Virus record (IMG/VR): IMGVR_UViG_3300025508_001657
Span: 1-22,161 of that record
Source of the DNA: a virus
DNA length: 22,161 nucleotides
Reading direction: 5' to 3' (one strand)
Under the pieces are notes generated by a model, which was not told the origin of the DNA, ran no database searches, and saw nothing but the letters and a program-made list of their open reading frames with translations. The position numbers were made by a program, and so were the translations under genes. The number at the start of each line of letters is the position of its first letter. The stretch's first letter is position 1. Shown here in pieces: positions 1 through 6,188 of this stretch.

Positions 1-1
1 G

Positions 2-427
2 TCCTCTGTTGGTGCAGGTATTCAATCTCTTAACGCTGTACTTATAACTCTTACAGGAATTGATGAGAGGATGAATAACATTGAGTATGAGTTTGTAACT
101 CTTAAAGAATCTACTTATGTACAGAATGATATAGCTGTACTGTATGAGAAGATACAGTCATTAGAGATGTCGGCACAGAATGTCGGTAGGTTTAATGAAG
201 AAATGGCTACCCTACAAGCTAACTTGTTTAACTTAGAGCAAACAGTTAGAGATGGTGGTTTTGATTTAGACAGATATTACTTACTAGAAAAGTGGGAGTA
301 TCAAGACCTTAACGATTCTTTAACTAGGGTAGAAACACAAGTACAAACTGTTAACAATAGTATGTGGGAACTTAACGATTTGAAAACTAGATTAGCTTAC
401 TTAGAAGCAAATAATCATCAACATTAA
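2..427 (+). CDS. C-terminal part of a coiled-coil phage protein (5' end outside window)
   Basis: The reading frame is open from the first bases of the window, so the ATG at 71 is probably internal and the gene begins upstream. The visible 141 residues are rich in Leu, Asn, Gln and Glu with heptad-like spacing (for example LEMSAQNV..LQANLFNLEQTV and LTRVETQVQTVNNSMWELNDLKTRLAYLEANN), typical of a long coiled coil. I see no catalytic motif. It directly abuts the next gene (TAA then ATG). Its place just before the lysis-like genes would fit the end of a tail-fibre, baseplate or other late structural protein, but that is inference from position only. Confidence 0.6.
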   Translation, partial: SSVGAGIQSLNAVLITLTGIDERMNNIEYEFVTLKESTYVQNDIAVLYEKIQSLEMSAQNVGRFNEEMATLQANLFNLEQTVRDGGFDLDRYYLLEKWEYQDLNDSLTRVETQVQTVNNSMWELNDLKTRLAYLEANNHQH

Positions 428-550
428 ATGAGTAAGAGTAAAGAATTTTATAGGGATAACGATTACAGTCAATGTACTCCTAAACAAAATGAAAGAGGTA
501 CGTGGATAACTATTTGTAATTGTAAACATGGAAGCAGTAGCCATGAGTGA
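428..550 (+). CDS. Small Cys/His protein, 40 aa, unknown function
   Basis: ATG follows the preceding stop codon without a gap, and the frame ends at TGA 548-550, overlapping the next gene. The 40-residue product is polar with three cysteines and two histidines; the end reads ICNCKHGSSSHE, so a metal site is conceivable but the spacing is not a standard zinc ribbon. The tight coupling on both sides is the main reason to call it a gene. Function is not recognised. Confidence 0.5.
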   Translation: MSKSKEFYRDNDYSQCTPKQNERGTWITICNCKHGSSSHE

Positions 551-725
551 TAACGGATATACACAAAAGGAGATGACTGAAAAAATCATGGTAGATATTG
601 ATAAGATATTTGAAAAACTAGAACAACTACAAAAAGATTTGGCTACAAGACCTACACGGCAAGAAATATATGGCTGGATTATAGCTGGAATCTCTATTGC
701 AACACTTATTACTATTTTAATGTAA
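543..725 (+). CDS. Coiled-coil protein with C-terminal membrane anchor, XhlA/holin-like layout
   Basis: I chose the ATG at 543 rather than 528 because GGAAG lies 8 bases upstream and this start overlaps the previous stop in the usual phage manner. The 60-aa product has an amphipathic helix (about residues 10-38, KIMVDIDKIFEKLEQLQKDL) followed by one hydrophobic segment at the extreme C terminus (about 43-60, GWIIAGISIATLITILM). This coiled coil plus single tail-anchor is the layout of haemolysin XhlA-type proteins that accompany phage holins. The endolysin lies 1.9 kb downstream, so a role in lysis or membrane attachment is plausible. There is no sequence proof of holin activity. Confidence 0.6.
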   Translation: MSDNGYTQKEMTEKIMVDIDKIFEKLEQLQKDLATRPTRQEIYGWIIAGISIATLITILM

Positions 726-737
726 CTAGACACATTC

Positions 738-753
738 TAGAACATTTGTTCTA
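738..753. promoter_or_regulatory. Perfect 7+7 palindrome with GAAC-N4-GTTC core (LexA-box-like)
   Basis: TAGAACA and TGTTCTA are exact inverted copies separated by TT. The core GAAC-N4-GTTC matches the form of the SOS box bound by LexA in Firmicutes and Actinobacteria. It sits 11 bases before the phosphoesterase ATG, next to an AT-rich stretch. It could be an operator for the downstream gene or simply a short hairpin. Confidence 0.35.
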
Positions 754-764
754 CAATATATAGT

Positions 765-1961
765 ATGGACAAAGACACCAAAGGTCTTATATCTAAACGT
801 AAAGATATAGCCCATAATGAAGAACTAGGTAATAACTTCTACCCTAGTGGGTGGCAACCTCGTGCATCTTTTGATGAAAACACAAAGACTGGGGAAATAC
901 TTCATGTACAGCCCGACAACAACAACTTTAAATATGATTCTTTATTAAATGAGTGGGGTTTTGACAGTAAAGAATTTTATATTGATGAAGATACTATTAA
1001 ATTTTCTACATGGAATGCACAGCAAAAAGGTGGCGTAATTGTTGATATGTATGCATTCAAAGCAGTTATTAAAAAACGTAATCCACATCATGATAAAAGT
1101 TATGCAAAACTTCTTAAAGAAATTAAAAAAAAGAAACCAGTCAAGGTTAAAAAGGGTGGTAATTGTGCATGGTTTTTCTTTATGGCTGATTGGCAACTTG
1201 GAAAAAAAGATTTAGGTGTTGAACAAACTATTGCATTAATTAGGCGTGGAATTGCAAATGGAAAAACTCAACTAAAAGATTTGGAAAAGCAAGGTCACGT
1301 TGTGAAAGAAATATATCTTATAGGGCTTGGCGATTTGATTGAAAATTGTTTTGGCTTTTTTGACCACCAACCCTTTAATGTATCTTTATCCAAAACTGAA
1401 CAGGAACATCTTACTAGGGTTATGATACTGGAAATACTTGATGCATTTCTTGGTCAAGCTGAATCTATCGTTCTTGGTGGCGTACCGGGAAATCATGGGG
1501 AAAATCGCTCTGGTAAAGCAAGTGTTATGACTAATCGTTTAGATAATGCAGATACAGCTTCGATTCAAATAGTTGGAGAAATTATAAAAGGTAGAGAACG
1601 TTACAAGCACGTAAAGGTTGTTGTACCTGATGATTTTCATTTAGCCCTTGAAGTCTTTGGTAAAAGAATTGCATTTACACATGGTCACATGACTACTGGT
1701 GGTGGAGATATTTGGGGCAAGATTGAAAAGTGGTGGAAAGGTCAAATGTACGGATGGCTTCCAGCAGGTATGTGTGAGATTCTCGTCACAGGACATTATC
1801 ATCATTTAAGAGTTGTAGAACAACTTGGTCGTGCATGGTTTCAAGCTCCATCCCTAGACCAGTCTGATGAATTTAAAGCAAGAACAGGCAATATGTCTAG
1901 AAATGGTGTCTTATCCTTTACTGTAAACAATGATGGCTGGGATAATCTAAAAATACTCTAA
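765..1961 (+). CDS. Calcineurin-like metallophosphoesterase
   Basis: The 398-aa protein carries the ordered metal-binding motifs of the calcineurin-like phosphoesterase superfamily: ADWQ (D142, Q144), GLGDLIEN (D190), GNHGE (N243, H244), THGH (H306, H308) and TGHYHH (H344, H346). These enzymes bind two metal ions and cleave phosphodiesters or phosphomonoesters. The first motif has Gln where DxH is usual. Residues 1-130 form an extra N-terminal region ending in a Lys-rich linker. Phage members are often annotated as nucleases or phosphatases acting on DNA, but the substrate here cannot be read. The ATG has only a weak ribosome binding site, and a palindrome lies just upstream. The gene converges with the small leftward gene at 2086-2247. 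Confidence 0.85.
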   Translation: MDKDTKGLISKRKDIAHNEELGNNFYPSGWQPRASFDENTKTGEILHVQPDNNNFKYDSLLNEWGFDSKEFYIDEDTIKFSTWNAQQKGGVIVDMYAFKAVIKKRNPHHDKSYAKLLKEIKKKKPVKVKKGGNCAWFFFMADWQLGKKDLGVEQTIALIRRGIANGKTQLKDLEKQGHVVKEIYLIGLGDLIENCFGFFDHQPFNVSLSKTEQEHLTRVMILEILDAFLGQAESIVLGGVPGNHGENRSGKASVMTNRLDNADTASIQIVGEIIKGRERYKHVKVVVPDDFHLALEVFGKRIAFTHGHMTTGGGDIWGKIEKWWKGQMYGWLPAGMCEILVTGHYHHLRVVEQLGRAWFQAPSLDQSDEFKARTGNMSRNGVLSFTVNNDGWDNLKIL

Positions 1962-2085
1962 ACACGTCATAAACAGACTGTTTTAAGACGATTTAAGAGG
2001 GTGTATTAGCGTCTAGGGTGCAAGTGCTTATAACCTAAACCCTATAAACATTGAGGCTTTTTAGGTATTAAAAACTGCAATCAAC

Positions 2086-2247
2086 TCAACCCCAAAGGGA
2101 GTTGAATTGATTTAAGTGGTTTTTACAAATGGGTTTTCTATGCCCACTTATTGATAAATGGTTTTTTTTAGGGTTTAAAACCAACCCGTTACAGATGTAG
2201 CAAAAATATTTTTTGCAACATTTGCAGTTTGAAAAGTCGTAAAACAT
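2086..2247 (-). CDS. Leftward 53-aa Cys/His-rich small protein (putative zinc finger)
   Basis: The antisense strand of the apparent gap reads MFYDFSNCKCCKKYFCYICN and on to a TGA at 2086, 53 residues in all. ATG at 2247 is preceded by AAGGAG with 6 bases spacing, one of the best ribosome binding sites in the window. Cysteines at 8, 10, 11, 16 and 19, followed by PICKNH (C41, H44), give CxxC and CxxH pairs that could bind zinc. It is the only leftward gene in this half of the window and points toward the phosphoesterase gene. Function is unknown; a small DNA- or protein-binding regulator is one guess. Confidence 0.6.
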   Translation of the reverse strand: MFYDFSNCKCCKKYFCYICNGLVLNPKKNHLSISGHRKPICKNHLNQFNSLWG

Positions 2248-2262
2248 TGTTTACTCCTTATG

Positions 2263-2386
2263 TGGCTTATACTTCCTTGCCCTCTATTACCTTCTGTCCA
2301 ATAAATTTCCAAATTTCCGGTATTTTAAAAAAATATTAAAAAAAAATAAAAAACCTACTACCATTAATAATGCATAAGGAGATAAT
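2263..2386. promoter_or_regulatory. Divergent AT-rich control region between leftward 53-aa gene and rightward operon
   Basis: This 124-bp stretch separates the divergent starts at 2247 and 2387. It holds a tandem 8-mer (AAATTTCC at 2303-2310 and again at 2311-2318) and a long A/T run near 2322-2352, and it ends in AAGGAG 5 bases before the ATG at 2387. TTGCCC (2278-2283) followed after 17 bases by AATAAA is a weak promoter candidate. A promoter here is expected from the divergent layout, but no strong consensus is visible. Confidence 0.35.
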
Positions 2387-2575
2387 ATGTCAGCAGAAAA
2401 AATTGTAGGCATTGAAAATTCAGTATATGGGAAACCACAACTGATAAAACAAAATGATAAGGGTATTTATTCTTTTGAAGATTTACCTTTAGGAATAACT
2501 AGGTTAGAGGTAGATAATAGTAAATCTGTTAGTACCGATAATAAGTTGCCTGATACCAAACACGTTAACGCTTGA
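2387..2575 (+). CDS. Hypothetical protein, 62 aa
   Basis: ATG at 2387 has a strong AAGGAG site with 5 bases spacing. The product is soluble and polar, with a central segment GIYSFEDLPLGITRLEVDNS that could form a small beta-rich fold and a charged, flexible C terminus. It has no membrane segment and no recognised motif. It opens the rightward operon and is followed after 19 bases by the endolysin, so it may belong to the lysis block, but nothing in the sequence shows a function. Confidence 0.6.
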   Translation: MSAEKIVGIENSVYGKPQLIKQNDKGIYSFEDLPLGITRLEVDNSKSVSTDNKLPDTKHVNA

Positions 2576-2594
2576 TTCTTTAACAGAATACCAA

Positions 2595-2936
2595 GTGTGC
2601 AGAGAGCACCAAATAATCATAGAACACGTGATAGATTGGCAACCTATTGTTGCATCATATTTTGATGAGAAAGATGTCGTAAAGGCATTAACTATCATAT
2701 ACTGCGAGAGTAGTGGGCGTAGCTCTGCACGAAACATCAACACAAATAAAACAAGTGACATAGGTCTATGGCAATTTAATGATAAAACATGGGCATGGCT
2801 CAAAGATAAGCTGGGTGTCAAGTCAAACAGAAACAATCCAGATGTATCTACCCGTGTGGCTTCTTGGCTAGTTTATAATGATGGATGGCACCATTGGAAC
2901 AGTTCACAACATTGTTGGGGGAAATATGAGTATTGA
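2595..2936 (+). CDS. Endolysin: lysozyme/transglycosylase-fold muramidase, 113 aa
   Basis: The pattern ALTIIYCESSGRSS (E38 as likely catalytic acid) followed by SDIGLWQFNDKTWAWL matches the lysozyme-like or SLT transglycosylase fold, in which Glu is followed by a G-L-x-Q-F/I-N motif. Such enzymes cut the glycan strands of peptidoglycan to release phage. The C terminus is Trp/His-rich (DGWHHWNSSQHCWGKYEY). The start is uncertain: GTG at 2595 is the only standard start codon before the domain, without a clear ribosome binding site, and the frame is open upstream to 2514. There is no obvious signal peptide, so export would need a holin. The next tiny membrane peptide overlaps its end. Confidence 0.75.
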   Translation: MCREHQIIIEHVIDWQPIVASYFDEKDVVKALTIIYCESSGRSSARNINTNKTSDIGLWQFNDKTWAWLKDKLGVKSNRNNPDVSTRVASWLVYNDGWHHWNSSQHCWGKYEY

Positions 2937-2994
2937 GCAATTTTTACTTATTATAATTTTAGTAATACAAATTACTTCATATCGATTAAAATAA
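2926..2994 (+). CDS. 22-aa single-span hydrophobic peptide overlapping endolysin end
   Basis: ATG at 2926 lies behind a purine-rich GGGGGAA and overlaps the last 11 bases of the endolysin gene. The peptide MSIEQFLLIIILVIQITSYR continues for two more residues to TAA. It is one hydrophobic helix with a charged end, long enough to cross a membrane once. Position next to the endolysin suggests a holin-like or lysis-regulating microprotein, but peptides this short arise easily by chance in AT-rich DNA. Confidence 0.4.
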   Translation: MSIEQFLLIIILVIQITSYRLK

Positions 2995-2998
2995 ACAC

Positions 2999-3604
2999 AT
3001 GGTAGAACACGCTGAAGTTTCATTATACGACTTAAAGATGTACCCTAATAATCCACGTATTGGGGATGTTAATACAATATATGAATCTCTTTTGGCAAAT
3101 GGTCAATATAGACCACTTGTTGTTAATCGTAAAGATAATGTTATTCTCGCTGGTAACCACACCTTTAAAGCATTAAAGAGGCTGGGATGGGCAACAGCTA
3201 TTGTTTGGTATGTAGATGTAGATGATGAACAAGCTAAACAGATTATGTTAGTTGATAATAAGTTAAATGATGATGCTACTTATGATTTTGAAAAACTTGA
3301 AAAAGCTATTAAAGACATGCAAGATGTAGGACAACTTATTGGTACTGGTTACACAGAACAAGCACTTGATGAAGTTCTTAAAGACTTGCCTACTGAACTT
3401 GAAACACCATCTAAAAACAGCTCTAAAGAGCCAACAGATGCTAAATTAGACGCAGTAATAGATGTCGTGTTGCTTCTCACAGATGAGAAATTTTATCTTT
3501 ATAAAAAAGCCATTGGAATTATCGCAGACTATCACAAAGTTAATCCAACTAAAGCTGGAATAATTGCTGTTGAAAGTTATGCTAATAAATTAATAGGTAA
3601 TTAA
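2999..3604 (+). CDS. ParB/Srx-like N-terminal domain protein (first of tandem pair)
   Basis: Residues 1-110 show the ParB N-terminal (ParB/sulfiredoxin) fold: NNPR at 17-20, an ANGQYRPLVV strand region, then ILAGNHTFKALKRLG (50-63) at the nucleotide-binding position where chromosomal ParB has GERR, and a late VDN motif at 85-87. The C-terminal 60 residues form a second helical region (VLLLTDEKFYLYKKAIGIIADYH) that its neighbour partly shares. Phage ParB-like proteins are frequently linked to DNA modification, methylation or nuclease functions rather than partition. It starts 4 bases after the preceding microprotein and is followed after 2 bases by a paralogue, with the glycosyltransferase and dioxygenase downstream. 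Confidence 0.8.
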   Translation: MVEHAEVSLYDLKMYPNNPRIGDVNTIYESLLANGQYRPLVVNRKDNVILAGNHTFKALKRLGWATAIVWYVDVDDEQAKQIMLVDNKLNDDATYDFEKLEKAIKDMQDVGQLIGTGYTEQALDEVLKDLPTELETPSKNSSKEPTDAKLDAVIDVVLLLTDEKFYLYKKAIGIIADYHKVNPTKAGIIAVESYANKLIGN

Positions 3605-3606
3605 AT

Positions 3607-4311
3607 ATGAAGTATGAAGTCTTAGAAGTAGATGTTGATTCTTTAAAAGAATTTCCAGATAATCCCAGAGAAAGCAATATAGAGCCTATTAAACAAAGTA
3701 TTGAAAAACATGGGCAATATCGTCCATTAACTGTAAATAAAAATACAAATGAAATACTTACTGGTAATCACACGTGGTTAGCCATGAAAGAACTAGGCAT
3801 GGAAAAATGTACAGCTATGTTTGTAGATGTAGATGAAGTTACTGCTAAGAAAATAGTTCTTGTTGATAATAGGGCTAATGAACTGGCAACTTATGATAAA
3901 GAAATTATGGTTGAATTGTTGTCAGAGTTTATGGAACTTGGGAAATTGTTGGGTACTGGATATTCTGCTGATGAAGTAGATGATATATTGTCAGCTGTTG
4001 ACGAGATAGCTGTTACAGAGTTTGAAGAATTTACTGGTGGGTTTGCTTTAACAGATGAAGAAATAGAAGAAGCACAAGAACGTATATCACAACCTAGTGA
4101 TTACAAACCTAGAGAAAAACTGAATGAAGTTATCTTAGCTTTACAAAAAACAGACCATACAGTTTATGTTGGACACATGGCAACGATACAAAAATATACT
4201 GAAAAAACTGGAACTGATGCTTTGTATGAAGCTGTTCTTAACACAGCTAAGGATATAGAAAATGGTATTGGGGATAGACCATCTATCTTTGATAAACTTT
4301 TTGGTAAATGA
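3607..4311 (+). CDS. ParB/Srx-like N-terminal domain protein (second of tandem pair)
   Basis: This 234-aa protein is a clear paralogue of the preceding gene. It shares DNPR (18-21), HGQYRPLTV (35-43), ILTGNHTWLAMKELG (50-64), VDVDEVTAKKIVLVDNRANELATYD and the GKLLGTGYS hallmark. The duplicated pair conserves GNHT in place of the ParB GERR box, so both copies may keep the same altered nucleotide-binding chemistry. Residues 130-165 are an acidic linker, and the C-terminal 60 residues are helical. Its stop overlaps the glycosyltransferase ATG by 4 bases (ATGA), implying coupled translation and a shared pathway. Either member could recognise or prepare the DNA target of the modification enzymes. 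Confidence 0.8.
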   Translation: MKYEVLEVDVDSLKEFPDNPRESNIEPIKQSIEKHGQYRPLTVNKNTNEILTGNHTWLAMKELGMEKCTAMFVDVDEVTAKKIVLVDNRANELATYDKEIMVELLSEFMELGKLLGTGYSADEVDDILSAVDEIAVTEFEEFTGGFALTDEEIEEAQERISQPSDYKPREKLNEVILALQKTDHTVYVGHMATIQKYTEKTGTDALYEAVLNTAKDIENGIGDRPSIFDKLFGK

Positions 4312-5069
4312 ACATATACATACCAACACTTAACAGAACAGAAAAACAAATAACTTTATCTAATCTACCTAAAACTTTATATGAACAAATTTATTTAGTA
4401 TGTATTGGAGCAGAAGCAGAAGAACTTAAAAAATACGGAACTAATGTTTTAGTTACTCCACCTGAAGTTAAAGGTATTGGGGAAACTAGGCAATATGTAA
4501 TTGATAACACAGAAGCTGAACACATTTTATTTTTAGATGATGATTTAAAGTTTTATAAAAGAAACGCTGATAAAAAATTGAGAAAGATAGTTGATAATCA
4601 ATTTCATGAATTATACAACTGGATTAGCTCGGCTTTGCAAAAAGGTTATCCAATGGTTGGAGTATCTGCACAAGCAGGTAATAACAGGTTTGATGGTAAC
4701 TTTGCTTACCTGCAAAGAATCTTTACTGTCTATGGTCTTAACACAAAATTTTTAAAAGATAACAATATAAGGTTTGATGAAATGAAACTTATGGAAGATT
4801 TTAATGTTGCTCTAAAAGTTATTAGACACGGATATAAAACAGTTATGAACACAGAATTTGCACACACACAATCAAATAGTAATGCAACAGGTGGATGCTC
4901 GTCTTACAGGGATTATGAGTTGCAGAAAGAATCTGCATTTCAACTTATGGAAAACCATTATCCATTTGTAAAGGTTGTAAAGAAAAAGTCTAAGTCATGG
5001 ACAGGTCTTGAGGAAAGATATGATGTTAGGGTGCAATGGAAAAAAGCATACTTGAAAGGAAGTTATTAA
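4308..5069 (+). CDS. Glycosyltransferase, GT-A fold, resembling TET-associated glycosyltransferases
   Basis: The 253-aa protein begins with a GT-A nucleotide-sugar fold: IYIPTLNRTEKQ at the N terminus, KGIGETRQYVID (55-66), then the metal-binding acidic triplet LFLDDDLKF (DDD 77-79). Later MKLMEDFNVALKVIRHGY (ED 163-164) supplies the usual second acidic motif, and H186 follows. The C-terminal WTGLEERYDVRVQWKKAY is basic. GT-A enzymes transfer a sugar from an NDP-sugar to an acceptor. Lying three genes before a TET/JBP dioxygenase, the likely acceptor is a hydroxylated DNA base, as described for the TET-associated glycosyltransferase (TAGT) family of phages. The assignment to that family is from memory of its context and motifs. 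The ATGA overlap with the ParB-like gene implies co-expression. Confidence 0.75.
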   Translation: MNIYIPTLNRTEKQITLSNLPKTLYEQIYLVCIGAEAEELKKYGTNVLVTPPEVKGIGETRQYVIDNTEAEHILFLDDDLKFYKRNADKKLRKIVDNQFHELYNWISSALQKGYPMVGVSAQAGNNRFDGNFAYLQRIFTVYGLNTKFLKDNNIRFDEMKLMEDFNVALKVIRHGYKTVMNTEFAHTQSNSNATGGCSSYRDYELQKESAFQLMENHYPFVKVVKKKSKSWTGLEERYDVRVQWKKAYLKGSY

Positions 5070-5246
5070 ATGGTTGAAAGACTTATAGAACTAATAAAAC
5101 AAATTGATATAAGTAAATACACACAGGAAGAATTTATTGAGGTTGTTGATGCAATCTTTGGAGAACTGCGTGGACAGTTTATAGATGAAGCTATAAATAA
5201 AGTGCTAGATGAAAGTGGATGGAGAGATACTGGTGGGCAGGGATAA
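5070..5246 (+). CDS. Small acidic helical protein, 58 aa, in modification operon
   Basis: ATG directly follows the glycosyltransferase stop (TAA-ATG). The product starts MVERLIELIKQIDISKYTQE and is almost wholly predicted helix (LIELIKQIDI, EEFIEVVDAIFGEL, FIDEAINKVLDE) with a net negative charge and no cysteine. It resembles a small helical adaptor or subunit rather than an enzyme. Its last 14 bases overlap the next microgene. Its conserved place between two modification enzymes suggests an accessory role, but I do not recognise a family. Confidence 0.6.
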   Translation: MVERLIELIKQIDISKYTQEEFIEVVDAIFGELRGQFIDEAINKVLDESGWRDTGGQG

Positions 5247-5328
5247 TCGTTGTTCAAATTGTGACCAAGTAAAAATATTAGATGGCAAGACCGAACTTTG
5301 CTATGATTGTAACAGAGGTCAAATATGA
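5233..5328 (+). CDS. 31-aa zinc-ribbon microprotein between glycosyltransferase and dioxygenase
   Basis: GTG at 5233 has GGAGAG 6 bases upstream, and the frame ends in ATGA shared with the dioxygenase start. The product begins MGRDNRCSNCDQVKILDGKT and continues ELCYDCNRGQI, giving two CxxC knuckles (C7/C10 and C24/C27) separated by 13 residues: a minimal zinc ribbon. Good ribosome binding site, overlaps on both sides and an intact four-Cys motif together argue for a real gene despite its size. It may act as a DNA- or protein-binding accessory of the dioxygenase, or as a translational coupler. Function is inferred only from context. Confidence 0.6.
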   Translation: MGRDNRCSNCDQVKILDGKTELCYDCNRGQI

Positions 5329-6188
5329 TAGATATAAGATTACGTAGCAAAATAAGTCCAGAAGAAATGAAGCAAAAGATTGGTAAGATTCTTACTGATG
5401 ATGATTACAATTTGTTAATTCATAAAGATACCACTATACGTGGTACTGATGGTCGTGTTGTTGCTATATTTCAAAAAGGTGTCATACCTACTGATATTAT
5501 GGATGAATCTTATGAAACTTTACATGACTTAAAAAAATATCAAACTAATAACAGGGGATTGGCTAGTGGAACTCCACGTATAAGTAAAGGCGAGGGTAAA
5601 CGTTCTGCTACTGCTAAAAGTATTGCAAGTGCAACTATTGGTAGCTTTGATGCAGTCGGTGCGAAACAATATTGTAGGTTAACTGCTTACAGTGGTAAAG
5701 AAACTGAAGAATATAAAAAGTTATTTCCATTATTTCAATTTATTGGAGATGAGATGAAAGACAAAGCACCAGATAGATATAACGCACAAATGGAATTTGT
5801 TGATAGAACTCATGATGACTGGGTTATTCCTAACACACCATTCACAACTGTAACTGTAAATAACTCATATCCTACTGGTGTACATACTGACAAAGGAGAT
5901 TTAGATGAGGGTATATCTACCCTAGCTTGTATTAAAAAAGGAGATATGCAAGGTGGCTACTTGGTCTTACCAGAATTTAGAATTGCTTTTAAAATGGGGC
6001 ATGGGGATTTGTTAATATTTGACGCTCATCAATGGCATGGAAATACAAAACTTATTAGCAATAGTGATGACGCTGAACGTATCTCGGTTGTTTGTTATTA
6101 CAGAACACGCATGGAAAATTGTGATGATATGGATTCTGAATATTTAAAGCGTTTGAAAGTGCAAGAAAAGAAGTTAATAGATGGCTGA
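5325..6188 (+). CDS. TET/JBP-family Fe(II)/2-oxoglutarate dioxygenase (DNA base hydroxylase)
   Basis: The C-terminal half holds the iron and 2-oxoglutarate site of the TET/JBP branch: VNNSYPTGVHTDKGD (H187, D189), then GGYLVLPEFRIAFKMGHGD, FDAHQWHGNT (H235/H238) and ERISVVCYYR (R252). Order and spacing closely follow JBP1, where the corresponding residues are, from memory, H189, D191, H239 and R255. TET enzymes oxidise 5-methylcytosine and JBP enzymes oxidise thymine, each to the hydroxymethyl base in DNA. The N-terminal 110 residues are a family-specific cap. AGAGG lies 7 bases before ATG, which overlaps the zinc-ribbon microgene, and the stop overlaps the nuclease start by 8 bases. With the glycosyltransferase it predicts base hydroxylation followed by glycosylation. 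Confidence 0.85.
   Translation: MIDIRLRSKISPEEMKQKIGKILTDDDYNLLIHKDTTIRGTDGRVVAIFQKGVIPTDIMDESYETLHDLKKYQTNNRGLASGTPRISKGEGKRSATAKSIASATIGSFDAVGAKQYCRLTAYSGKETEEYKKLFPLFQFIGDEMKDKAPDRYNAQMEFVDRTHDDWVIPNTPFTTVTVNNSYPTGVHTDKGDLDEGISTLACIKKGDMQGGYLVLPEFRIAFKMGHGDLLIFDAHQWHGNTKLISNSDDAERISVVCYYRTRMENCDDMDSEYLKRLKVQEKKLIDG

Noticed and set aside
3607-4311. Chromosome/plasmid partition system
   Set aside because: There is no ParA-type ATPase and no parS-like repeat, and the ParB box is altered; the context is DNA modification.
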